A stretch of DNA of 64,000 nt from CAYWEM01 sp964457225 (lineage in GTDB: Bacteria > Acidobacteriota > Aminicenantia > UBA2199), in contig CAYWEM010000004.1 in NCBI GenBank assembly GCA_964457225.1, forward strand, positions 1 to 64,000, given 5' to 3'. Positions 52,600-60,383 of this stretch are shown piece after piece. The first letter of the stretch is position 1. Each line of letters opens with the position of its first letter. Position numbers and translations under genes: made by a program. The notes beneath the pieces are model-generated. The model was not told the origin of the DNA. It worked only from the letters and a program-made list of their open reading frames with translations, and did not search any database.

Positions 52600-52741
52600 T
52601 TGTCCACAAGTTGTTTACAGTCAAACAAAGCTTTTTTCGAAGCATTGAATAAAAGACTGCCTTTTATGGCTTTACTGACAGGTCCGGTTACAGTAAACTT
52701 TCCTATTCAAGGGCAAGACCCGCTGGAAAGAGGAGGAAAAG

Positions 52742-53035
52742 ATGAGTGGAAGCACCGCCGCCACGTCAAGCGCCGTGTACATGGCCGCCATCGCCAATGC
52801 CGTCAAGGCCTGCGGCACTGTGGTGCGCCTTGAGCCGGAGGAATTCAGCCGCATCCTGACCCTGATCGAAAAGCCACTCATAGTGAGGGCCACGGGCGGA
52901 TTGTTTTCCAAGTCATTCCGTTACCTGACCAGCTACCGGGGCCTGGCTTTCTACTGCCGCAGTGCCGCCGAATTGCACCTGCCCGGCAATACGGAGCTGG
53001 TCAACGCGGCCAAGATATCGGTCCCGGAAATCTGA
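52742..53035 (+). CDS. Small conserved protein of unknown function
   Basis: A 97-residue soluble protein with AGGAGG just before the ATG. The core (CGTVVRLEPEEFSRIL..EKPLIVRATGG...YRYLTSY-like FRYLTSYRGLAFYCRS...LPGNTELVNA) resembles a small, unnamed family that I recall from several phyla. No catalytic motif is visible. It sits alone between the MBL-GT4 pair and the exporter operon; no clear promoter was found. Confidence 0.7.
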   Translation: MSGSTAATSSAVYMAAIANAVKACGTVVRLEPEEFSRILTLIEKPLIVRATGGLFSKSFRYLTSYRGLAFYCRSAAELHLPGNTELVNAAKISVPEI

Positions 53036-53068
53036 ACCGGCCGGGCAAGACCATTCCCCGATAAGCAG

Positions 53069-54223
53069 CTAAGCCGAGTGACGCTTTTTTTTCGCGACGG
53101 CCAGGGCCAGGGAAAGAAAAGCCAGGCCGAAAACAAGCTGCATGGCCAGTGATTGCAGCAAGGGACCGTCCAGGCTGAGCCGGGTGATCTCGGCGATCTG
53201 GTTGTTGGCCCGCACGTACCAGTAAGTCGGAAGGAAGCGGGCGAACCTGAGCAATCCGGCGCCCAGGAATTCCTGCGGCACGAAAACTCCACTCAAAAAA
53301 CTGGAAGCCAGGGTGATCACCGCGGCCATGGCGGAGACGGCTTCCATTTTCGAGGCCAGCTGACCCAGAAAATATGCGACACATGCGGCCCAGGCGGTGA
53401 AAACCAGGCCGTTGACCAGGAACAGAACCGCATTGTGCCCGGGCAGCGATTCCACCTGTAGCAGCAGGCAAACCACGCTCATCAAAAGCCAGCATATAAA
53501 GGAAAACAAGAGCCCGGCGGCAAGGATCTGGGCGTTCAGGCTGCGCAGGCTGAGCGGACCGCAGGCGTTGCGCAGGCGGATGTCCCGCTGGTTGAAGATC
53601 AGCAGCAGGATGCAGATACCGAAAATCAGCACGTTGAACAGGGAATAACTCATGAAATTGAATAACATGCGGGCATAGGCCAGCGAACGAAGCGACTTGA
53701 CTCCTTCGTGGTGCTGCACCCGGGACTCCCGCTCCAGGCTGGCGGCCGCCAGACCGGCCAACTCCTCCTGTTCCAGGCCGGGCAGGCTGTCACGGTACAG
53801 GCCGGCCAGCCTGAAATACTGTTCAATCGTCATGTCCGCATAGCGGTCGGCGCGCTCAAATGACCGGGAATACTTCTTCAGGGGTAAAACCCGGCCTTCC
53901 ATGAAAGCAGAGCTGAACCCGGCCGGAATTTCCAGCACGTAGCTGACCCGGCCGAAGAACAGGGCATCCTGCACGGCCGCCGACCCGGCCGGCAGTTCGA
54001 CAAAGCGGGCAATTTGCGCCAGTTCCTTTTTTAATCCCATAAGCAGGGGGCTTTCTTCCCCGGCCCTGAAGGACAGATTGATTTTGACCTGGGCCAAGCC
54101 CTCACTCGGACCGTCAGCACTGCCGATCATGATCAGCGTGATACCGATGAAAATCAACAGGTACACGGCCAGGGAAGGAATGTTCTTGATGATGATTTTC
54201 AGGGCCAGTTTAAAGACTGACAT
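53069..54223 (-). CDS. ABC-2 type exporter permease (second)
   Basis: A 384-residue membrane protein: one N-terminal helix (SLAVYLLIFIGITLIMIG), a large extracytoplasmic region of about 170 residues, and five or six C-terminal helices, as in YhgE/NatB-type ABC-2 permeases. An AGGAGG site lies inside the end of the upstream permease gene, which overlaps by 14 nt. Together with the other permease and the ATPase it forms a three-gene exporter. Likely cargoes are lipids, peptides or antibiotics, but nothing in the sequence decides. Confidence 0.85.
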   Translation of the reverse strand: MSVFKLALKIIIKNIPSLAVYLLIFIGITLIMIGSADGPSEGLAQVKINLSFRAGEESPLLMGLKKELAQIARFVELPAGSAAVQDALFFGRVSYVLEIPAGFSSAFMEGRVLPLKKYSRSFERADRYADMTIEQYFRLAGLYRDSLPGLEQEELAGLAAASLERESRVQHHEGVKSLRSLAYARMLFNFMSYSLFNVLIFGICILLLIFNQRDIRLRNACGPLSLRSLNAQILAAGLLFSFICWLLMSVVCLLLQVESLPGHNAVLFLVNGLVFTAWAACVAYFLGQLASKMEAVSAMAAVITLASSFLSGVFVPQEFLGAGLLRFARFLPTYWYVRANNQIAEITRLSLDGPLLQSLAMQLVFGLAFLSLALAVAKKKRHSA

Positions 54224-55349
54224 ATTGCCGCCTCCTGATCAGGAAGTGAACTCCGATGCACATCAGGGTGACCAGCAACAGAAGCAGGGCCATGTTTTGC
54301 GCGTAACGCTGTAAATCATCGTAGTAATACAGGGCGTAAAAAGCGTCGGCCAAGAGATTGACCGGGTTGATCCAGGCCAGCAGGGGCAGGGCGTTGCCAA
54401 CCTGGTACTTGACCTGCGGTGACATCATGCCGGCCAGGAAGGCTCCAACCAGGGTGAAAGTCGAAAGTACGGCCACCTTGAGGTTCTCACCGCCTCGCAG
54501 CACCGCTCCGACCAGGGCTCCAAGTGCCAGCCCGGTCAAGGAACCCAGCAGCATGGTCATACCGATAAAAAAGCCGCGCTCACCAAACTCCACTCCCAGC
54601 ACCAGGCGCAAAAAGAGCAGGAAGATCAACAGCCCGGAAAAGTGAATGCAGAGCGCCGCCAGCAAACCAGCCAGGAACATCTTCAGTTTGCCGGCCGGCA
54701 CCAGGTTCAGCCGGGCCGCCCGGGCCGACAAATTGCCCTGGACATCCATAATTTCGTTCAGACCGTAATACGAACTGTACAGGCAGGACATGGCCAGCAG
54801 GGCGTAGTAGAGAATGAGCAGGAGATTGGGCTCGGCCCGGCCGGCCCGGCCCGGTTCCAGGATACCGCTTCTTTCCCGCAATTGCCTCAGCAAGCCGGCC
54901 AGGGCGGCCGGATTTCGGCCAAGCACGGTTTCAAACAGGTGGGCAACCTGGCTGTACTGGTCCAGGAAAACCTTGGCCAGGCTCTGACCCAGCCCGGGAC
55001 CGGCGACATGCAGGATGATCGGGTCGGCCACCGTGATGTAAGCACTGATGGATTTTTCACTCAGCCAGTTTCGGGCCGTGGCTTCATCGGGGCTCAGGCG
55101 CAGGTCGAATATACGTTGCTCGCCCTCGGACACCATGGTCAATGCTTGGCGAAAGAAATAATCGGCCTGGAAGGCTTCATCCTGAACCACGGCCAGGGCC
55201 ACAGGCCTGAAACCACCGGGAGAACTGAAGCCTGAGAAAGCCAGTTTGAACAGAACCGAAAGCAGGAATGGAAAAACCAGGGTCCAGAAAACCAGGGTTT
55301 TTTCCCGCAACAGGACTCTTAAACGGTAGCGGAAGACGTGCTTAAACAT
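54210..55349 (-). CDS. ABC-2 type exporter permease (first)
   Basis: Starting at the ATG at 55349 the protein has 379 residues and overlaps the ATPase stop by 8 nt; an ATG 27 bases upstream is also possible. The topology mirrors its neighbour: a first helix (TLVFWTLVFPFLLSVLFKLAF), a long periplasmic loop and a C-terminal bundle with GLALGALVGAVLRGGENLKV and AFLAGMMSPQVKYQVGNALPL. Two related permeases imply a heterodimeric transporter. Confidence 0.85.
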   Translation of the reverse strand: MFKHVFRYRLRVLLREKTLVFWTLVFPFLLSVLFKLAFSGFSSPGGFRPVALAVVQDEAFQADYFFRQALTMVSEGEQRIFDLRLSPDEATARNWLSEKSISAYITVADPIILHVAGPGLGQSLAKVFLDQYSQVAHLFETVLGRNPAALAGLLRQLRERSGILEPGRAGRAEPNLLLILYYALLAMSCLYSSYYGLNEIMDVQGNLSARAARLNLVPAGKLKMFLAGLLAALCIHFSGLLIFLLFLRLVLGVEFGERGFFIGMTMLLGSLTGLALGALVGAVLRGGENLKVAVLSTFTLVGAFLAGMMSPQVKYQVGNALPLLAWINPVNLLADAFYALYYYDDLQRYAQNMALLLLLVTLMCIGVHFLIRRRQYVSL

Positions 55350-56292
55350 GGCCGTTCGCCCCGTCACGCAATTCACGCCCGGTGATTTCCAGGAATACGT
55401 CGTTCAGGCTGGGCTGTTCAGAATATATCTTGCCGTAGGTAATATCGTTTTTCTTGAAAAAGGCCAACAGGTTTTCAAGGATACTCATCCCCTTGTGCGA
55501 ACGGACCTCCAGCAGACCGTCCTGCAGTGAAACCGAGGCGACCCCGGGCAATTCCCTCAGGGCCGTCACCTGGGCCGCCTCCAGGACACTGATTTCAAAA
55601 CGGTTTTTCTCGCCCAGGTCGATCAGCTTTTTCAGGCTGTCGCGGGTGCCGGCCGCGATCACCCGGCCACGGTCCAGGATCATGATGCGCGAACAGATAC
55701 GCTCTACTTCCTCCATGTAATGCGAGGTATAAACTATGGTTGAACCGCGCCGGTTTAGTTCGACGATTCCTTCAAGGATGCGGTTGCGGCTTTGCGGGTC
55801 AACGGCCACGGTCGGTTCATCCAGGAAAATCAACTTGGGTCTATGAGCTATGCCGCAGGCGATGTTCAGCCGGCGCAGCAGGCCGCCGCTCAGCTTTTTC
55901 GGCCGGAAACGCTCAAAACCCTGCAGACCGACGAACTCGATGGCATCCCGCACCATTTCCCGCCGGAGTTTTTTGTCGGCCACGTACAGGCCGCAGAAGT
56001 AATCTATGTTTTCCTCGGCGCTCAGAGGCTCAAACAGGGCCACGTTCTGCATGACCACCCCAATGTCTTTTTTCAGCTCGTAACTGTCGGCCTTCATTTC
56101 CCGGCCGAACACTTCAATTTCACCCTGGTCGAATTTAAGCAGTGCCAGCATGCAGTTGATGGCCGTGGTTTTACCCGAACCGTTCGGCCCCAGCAGGCCG
56201 AGAATTTCCCCGTCTTTCAATTCCAGGGAGAATTTATCCAGGGCCAGTACTTCACCGTATCGCTTGACCAGGTCTTTCACCTTGATTACCAT
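55342..56292 (-). CDS. ABC exporter ATPase
   Basis: The ATG at 56292 has GGAGG five bases ahead; an ATG 12 bases further up directly follows the DUF6868 stop. The 316-residue ATPase has Walker A GPNGSGKTT, Q-loop VMQNVALF, signature LSGGLLRRLNIA, Walker B LIFLDEPTVAVDP and the switch His in YTSHYMEE. A C-terminal regulatory tail of about 90 residues is usual for ABC-2 drug and lipid exporters. It drives the two downstream permeases. Confidence 0.93.
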   Translation of the reverse strand: MVIKVKDLVKRYGEVLALDKFSLELKDGEILGLLGPNGSGKTTAINCMLALLKFDQGEIEVFGREMKADSYELKKDIGVVMQNVALFEPLSAEENIDYFCGLYVADKKLRREMVRDAIEFVGLQGFERFRPKKLSGGLLRRLNIACGIAHRPKLIFLDEPTVAVDPQSRNRILEGIVELNRRGSTIVYTSHYMEEVERICSRIMILDRGRVIAAGTRDSLKKLIDLGEKNRFEISVLEAAQVTALRELPGVASVSLQDGLLEVRSHKGMSILENLLAFFKKNDITYGKIYSEQPSLNDVFLEITGRELRDGANGHV

Positions 56293-56304
56293 TCTTGCCT
56301 CCAT

Positions 56305-56547
56305 TCAGCGAATGAATTCCAGGACCAGCCAGGGAACCGCGTTAAAGATTACAATCAACAGTTTGAACAGGCCCAGCAAGGATAAATACAGCAGGTTGAA
56401 ACTTTCCCGGGGGAGGTGAAACCAATGACCGTAAAGCTTGAACATCAAATCCGCGGCCAACAGCCAGAACAAGAAAGACAAAATCAGAAGCCCGGCGTTG
56501 ATCAGCGTACACCACATGAAAAACCGGCTGAGTATCTGCAGGTCCAT
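56305..56547 (-). CDS. DUF6868-like small membrane protein
   Basis: An 80-residue protein with two hydrophobic helices (CTLINAGLLILSFLFWLLAADLMF and LLYLSLLGLFKLLIVIFNAVPWLV). The pattern FxxWCTxINxGLL...WFxLxxExFN resembles DUF6868. AGGAGG precedes the ATG. It is the first gene of the exporter operon and may be an accessory subunit (inference from position). Very short, but the frame, ribosome site and operon spacing support it. Confidence 0.75.
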   Translation of the reverse strand: MDLQILSRFFMWCTLINAGLLILSFLFWLLAADLMFKLYGHWFHLPRESFNLLYLSLLGLFKLLIVIFNAVPWLVLEFIR

Positions 56548-56573
56548 TTATCCTCCTGAACACTTGAAATCCT

Positions 56574-56600
56574 CAAGCGGAACGAGATCGATTCCGCTTG
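56574..56600. repeat. Inverted repeat in the divergent exporter/kinase control region
   Basis: CAAGCGGAA (56574-56582) and TTCCGCTTG (56592-56600) are a perfect 9-bp inverted pair with a 9-nt gap. It lies in the 5' leader of the minus-strand exporter operon and touches the -35 box of the plus-strand kinase promoter. It could be an operator or a leader hairpin. Confidence 0.6.
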
Positions 56601-56629
56601 CTGACAATTTAATGCCTTGAGTATACAAT
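56601..56629 (+). promoter_or_regulatory. Promoter of the two-component operon
   Basis: CTGACA at 56601-56606, 17-nt spacer, TACAAT at 56624-56629, start expected near 56636. Confidence 0.65.
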
Positions 56630-56630
56630 A

Positions 56631-56672
56631 GGGAAGTGTCCTGAATCACTGCCGATACTGACAAATGTCACA
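56631..56672 (+). repeat. 42-nt repeat with TGACA-AA-TGTCA palindrome, copy 1
   Basis: It matches 59461-59502 at 35 of 42 positions. The palindrome TGACA-AA-TGTCA (56659-56670) is identical in both and here overlaps the start codon of the histidine kinase gene. This is a likely binding site for the adjacent response regulator or a conserved leader. Confidence 0.75.
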
Positions 56673-57759
56673 ATCCGAAAAAAACGGCTTTGCAGAGCTT
56701 AGCGACAGGCTGGCGCTTTTTTTATCATCTTTCAGCCTGAGTTTCCTGCTTTTCCCCGGGCGGGAGCAGGTACTGCCCCTGCTGCTGGCGGTAATTGTTT
56801 TTTCCATCATGGTTTATCTCGAGCCGGGAGCCTGGCGCGGGAGCCTGCCTCCGCTGTTCTGCCTGCTCTGCTTTTTCCTGCCGCCGCTCTGCCTTTACCT
56901 GCCCCTGCTGGTCTACGAATCGCTTGAATCAGAACCCGCCTGGCTGCTGCCGGTGCTGCTGTCCCCCCCGGCTTTGCTGCTGCTGCGCTCCGGTCCGGGA
57001 CCGGCGCTGTTACTGGTCTTCCTGGCCTTACTGTCCGCCCTGCTTAAACTGCGGGCCGTCCGGGCGGAAAAGCGCCTGGAAGAACTGTACTCCCTGCAGG
57101 ACAAACTGCGCAACCTGGACAAGCAGATACTCAGCCTGGAACAGGACCGGTACGAACGCCGGGAAAACGAAATCCGCCTGGCCACTTTGCACGAACGCAA
57201 CCGTATCGCCCGGGACATTCACGATAACGTGGGTCACCTTTTATCCAGCGCCCTGCTGCAAACCGCGGCCCTGCTGGCGGGCAGCTCTGATTCAGGCCTG
57301 AAACAACCCCTGGGCAAACTGGAAACCACCCTGAAACAAGGTCTGGATCGTATCCGTCACAGCGTGCACCAACTGCACGACACGCCGATCAATCTCGAGG
57401 CTGAGATCAGCGAAATGCTGCAGGATGTGGGCAATCGCCGCACCGAACAAAACATAGACCTGCAGACCATCCCGGAGCGCCACCTGCGTCACTGCCTGCT
57501 GGCCGTGATCCGGGAAGCCCTGAGCAACGTGATCCGCCATTCGGACGCCAGTGAACTGCAACTGAATCTGAAAGAGCACCCGGCGTTCTACCAGTTGACG
57601 GTCAGTGACAACGGCCGGGTGAAACAACCCGCCCAGGGTGAAGGGCTGGGGCTGCGCAGTATCAGGGAGCGGGTCGGAGAACTCGGCGGCCGGGTTCATT
57701 TCAGCAGTGAAGCAGGTTTCAGGCTTTTCGTGAGCCTGCCCAAGGAGAATCCCCGATGA
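56665..57759 (+). CDS. NarL-type sensor histidine kinase
   Basis: A 364-residue inner-membrane kinase. The first 130 residues hold four or five hydrophobic helices with no large periplasmic domain, as in DesK/LiaS-type intramembrane sensors. A coiled coil (about 130-172) leads to HisKA_3 with phospho-acceptor H186 (IARDIHDNVGH), and the HATPase domain has the N box LLAVIREALSNVIRHS and G box GEGLGLRSIRERV. The ATG at 56665 has no Shine-Dalgarno sequence and lies in a palindrome. The regulator gene overlaps its stop (ATGA). The divergent ABC-2 exporter is the obvious candidate target. Confidence 0.9.
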   Translation: MSQSEKNGFAELSDRLALFLSSFSLSFLLFPGREQVLPLLLAVIVFSIMVYLEPGAWRGSLPPLFCLLCFFLPPLCLYLPLLVYESLESEPAWLLPVLLSPPALLLLRSGPGPALLLVFLALLSALLKLRAVRAEKRLEELYSLQDKLRNLDKQILSLEQDRYERRENEIRLATLHERNRIARDIHDNVGHLLSSALLQTAALLAGSSDSGLKQPLGKLETTLKQGLDRIRHSVHQLHDTPINLEAEISEMLQDVGNRRTEQNIDLQTIPERHLRHCLLAVIREALSNVIRHSDASELQLNLKEHPAFYQLTVSDNGRVKQPAQGEGLGLRSIRERVGELGGRVHFSSEAGFRLFVSLPKENPR

Positions 57760-58382
57760 CCGGAATCGTAATTGTCGATGACGATCCCCTGGTGGCTGAC
57801 TCGCTGAAAACCATCCTGGCCGCGGACCCGGAGCTGAAGGTACTGGCGACGGGAGGCTGCGGTGAGGAAGCAATTCAGCTCTACAACCGGCTGCGGCCGG
57901 ACGTGCTCCTGCTGGACATCCGCATGCAGGGCATGGACGGCATTGAGGCCGCCCGGCGTATCCTGGCCCGTCGGCCCGAGGCCGGCATTCTTTTCCTGAC
58001 CACCTTCTCGGATGATGAATACATCGTCAAGGCTCTGAAAATGGGCGCCCGTGGATACCTGCTGAAGCAGAATTACGAAAGCATCGCGCCGGCGGTCAAG
58101 GCCGCCGCCCTGGGGCAAAGAGTATTCGGGGAGGCCATTGCGGATCGACTGCCCGATTTGATCGGCGAGCGCAACCGGGCCACCCCCGAAAGCCTGGGCC
58201 TGAGCGCCAGGGAGTTCGAAGTCGTTTGCCGGGTGGCCGAGGGCTTGTCCAATCGTGAAATCGGAGACAAGCTGAACCTGGGCGAAGGCACGGTGCGCAA
58301 CTACATCAGCGTCATCCTGGAAAAACTCGATTTACGTGACCGCACCCAGCTGGCCATTTTCTATCATCGCCATTTTCACTAG
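57756..58382 (+). CDS. NarL/FixJ family response regulator
   Basis: A 208-residue cytosolic regulator. The receiver domain has the acidic pair DDD near residue 8, phospho-acceptor D54 (LLLDIRMQG), the conserved Thr/Ser in LTTFSD and Lys in YLLKQNYE. The LuxR-type helix-turn-helix is LSAREFEVVCRVAEGLSNREIGDKLNLGEGTVRNYIS (about 146-182). It shares ATGA with the kinase gene. It is expected to bind a palindromic site such as TGACA-AA-TGTCA upstream. Its stop is 8 bp from the stop of a convergent gene. Confidence 0.93.
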   Translation: MTGIVIVDDDPLVADSLKTILAADPELKVLATGGCGEEAIQLYNRLRPDVLLLDIRMQGMDGIEAARRILARRPEAGILFLTTFSDDEYIVKALKMGARGYLLKQNYESIAPAVKAAALGQRVFGEAIADRLPDLIGERNRATPESLGLSAREFEVVCRVAEGLSNREIGDKLNLGEGTVRNYISVILEKLDLRDRTQLAIFYHRHFH

Positions 58383-58390
58383 ACTGCCGT

Positions 58391-59410
58391 TCACAGCGGC
58401 CTGATTCTCAGGGTCCACAGTTCTCTGTCCTCATCTTCGAACAGATCATAGAATTTACGCCCGGCAATGGTATAAACCGCCTTGAACTCCAGGCCGTAAT
58501 TCATCGGCACCGGGAGGAAGGTCCTTTGCTTTTCCCGGCCGTCCAGATCCATGACAATACACTCCCGTTCATTGCCGCGCATCTTGTTGGTAAAAACGTA
58601 TACCAGGTCACCCTCAACCTGGAAATCGTAAATGGCGGGGAAATGGCTCTTGTAACTTATGCGTTGGCGAAAATAATCCCAGAGCGGAGCGAAATTGGGA
58701 TTGCGTTTGAAGGCTTTTTCCGTTTCGGCGCGATAAGAAGCCGGCAGGCCCACGGCTGCTTCCTTCTTTTCCATGCGGGAAAGCTTCCGGCCTTGACGGT
58801 CGAAAACGTCAATGGCAAAGCCGTCTTTCCCAGCGATGATGAAGATTTTTTCATCGTTCATGCTCGGAAAAAATGGGGCAATGGGAAATTCAAAGTTCAT
58901 GTCCATGCCGACTTCGAAGTCAGAAACGTAGAGGGGTTTTTCTTTGCGCAGATCGGGTCCGGTAAGAAAAACCGCCATCAGGGCCTTGCCGCCGGCCGCC
59001 GGAACATGCGGCCCGATGCAGACGAATTTGTCTCCGAAGGGAACAAAGCTGTCATTGGGATCGATCCTGAATTCCTCGATAAATGCACCGTCCCGGGAAA
59101 ACACCGACAGCCGGGCCATACTGTTGACAAAAACCCTATCCCGGTAAGGCACGACCAGGATCGGACCGCCGAAGGGATTTTTCCTGATTTCACCCGGACC
59201 TTCACCCTCCTGGCCGAACTTGCCCAGGTACTTGAAATCTTCCAAATCAAGCATGTGGATGGTGGTTCCCTCCAGCAGGTAAACCCTGTCCCGGGAAATC
59301 GCCACTGAATCGGGATTTGCGATCCAGGGCAGGTCAACAACCTGAACCGCCGCCAAGGGCATCAGCATGACCCACAATATCAAGCCTGACTTCAACATCT
59401 TTTTCAGCAT
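58391..59410 (-). CDS. Exported 6-bladed beta-propeller protein
   Basis: A 339-residue precursor with a signal peptide (KSGLILWVMLMPLAAVQ). The repeats (NPDSVAISRDRVYLLEG..., GKFGQEGEGPGEIRKNPFG, LSVFSRDGAFIEEFRI, DVFDRQGRKLSRM, IYDFQVEGDLVYVFTN) match the NHL-like 6-bladed propeller family common in Bacteroidota and Acidobacteriota; GxGPGEf is its hallmark. Function is unknown. AAGGAGG precedes the start. The 42-nt repeat copy 2 lies about 50 bp upstream. Confidence 0.8.
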   Translation of the reverse strand: MLKKMLKSGLILWVMLMPLAAVQVVDLPWIANPDSVAISRDRVYLLEGTTIHMLDLEDFKYLGKFGQEGEGPGEIRKNPFGGPILVVPYRDRVFVNSMARLSVFSRDGAFIEEFRIDPNDSFVPFGDKFVCIGPHVPAAGGKALMAVFLTGPDLRKEKPLYVSDFEVGMDMNFEFPIAPFFPSMNDEKIFIIAGKDGFAIDVFDRQGRKLSRMEKKEAAVGLPASYRAETEKAFKRNPNFAPLWDYFRQRISYKSHFPAIYDFQVEGDLVYVFTNKMRGNERECIVMDLDGREKQRTFLPVPMNYGLEFKAVYTIAGRKFYDLFEDEDRELWTLRIRPL

Positions 59411-59460
59411 GAAAACCTCCTTATCTTCATGCCGCTAATTTAGCCCGTCCTGATCAAGCC

Positions 59461-59502
59461 GGGAAGTGCCGGTAATCACTTCGGGTACTGACAAATGTCA
59501 CA
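59461..59502 (+). repeat. 42-nt repeat with TGACA-AA-TGTCA palindrome, copy 2
   Basis: The second copy of 56631-56672, in the same orientation, located between the divergent propeller and membrane-protein genes. Here the palindrome is at 59489-59500. The ATG inside it opens only a 9-codon frame ending TAA. No -10 box exists at the place equivalent to copy 1. Confidence 0.75.
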
Positions 59503-59569
59503 GTTTCCATGTTCTTGGGCGTAAATATTTCATTTATTGTGTTATCATAGGGCCAATGAGGAACCGGCC

Positions 59570-60247
59570 ATGATCCTGCGTCGCACCTTTGAACAACTGA
59601 ACAAAAAAAACCGCAGTTTCGCCATGTCCTACAAGGCCTTGCTGCGCCTGATCGGGATTCAGGGCATGGCCCTGCCCCTGGTAGTGGTTCTGGGCGGCCT
59701 GCTCGAAGGCACGCCGGTGCAAAACTCCATCAGCGCCTATTACCATACCAATATGCGGGACGTTTACGTCGGCCTGCTCTGCGTGGTATCGGCTCTGCTG
59801 ATCACCTACAAGGGCCAGGTACGCAGTGATACGCTGATGACGGTCACTTCAGGGATCGCCGGCCTGGGTGCCGCCCTGCTGCCCTGTTCCGGGTCTTTCT
59901 ACCGGGAAAAGATCGGCATGCTGCTGCTGCCGGCCCATATCTCCGACGGATTGCATACTCTCTGCGCCGCCGTTTTCCTGACCAGCCTGGCCCTGATATC
60001 AATGTTTGTCTTTACCAGGCCGGACGGACCGGTGGAAAAGGGCAAGATCCTGCGCAACCTGGTTTACCGCCTGTGCGGAATCCTAATGCTCTTCTCCCTG
60101 ATCGGCATAGCCGCCTACAAGATATATCCACCGGCCAAGGAGATCAGCCATCTGAAACCGGTACTGGTGCTGGAAGCATTCGGCCTGCTGATTTTCGGTA
60201 TTTCCTGGCTGATCAAGAGCGATACCGTCAAGCATGGAAGGAACTGA
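59570..60247 (+). CDS. Polytopic membrane protein of unknown function
   Basis: The ATG at 59570 has GAGG eight bases ahead and gives 225 residues. Six hydrophobic segments follow a basic N-terminus. NSISAYYHTNMRDVYVGLLCV after the first helix and HISDGLHTLCAAVFLTSLAL are conserved-looking polar motifs seen in unnamed six-helix membrane proteins related in style to DUF998. The function is unknown. It may be controlled through the 42-nt repeat 70 bp upstream. Confidence 0.8.
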   Translation: MILRRTFEQLNKKNRSFAMSYKALLRLIGIQGMALPLVVVLGGLLEGTPVQNSISAYYHTNMRDVYVGLLCVVSALLITYKGQVRSDTLMTVTSGIAGLGAALLPCSGSFYREKIGMLLLPAHISDGLHTLCAAVFLTSLALISMFVFTRPDGPVEKGKILRNLVYRLCGILMLFSLIGIAAYKIYPPAKEISHLKPVLVLEAFGLLIFGISWLIKSDTVKHGRN

Positions 60248-60383
60248 TCCAGGCCGGAACCCCTGCTTAAGCAGTGCGGGCCGGGATAACGGTTAGAACC
60301 AGCTGTTGGAGCAGATGAAAAAAAGTTCTTTTTTATATAGAATTAAAACATGCCCAAGAGCTTTTTGGATTCAGGAGGTCCGG

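Noticed and set aside
60256..60284. Palindrome CTGCTTAAGCAG after the membrane-protein gene
   Set aside because: A short hairpin is possible, but with no T tail and no second copy there is no basis for calling a terminator or operator.
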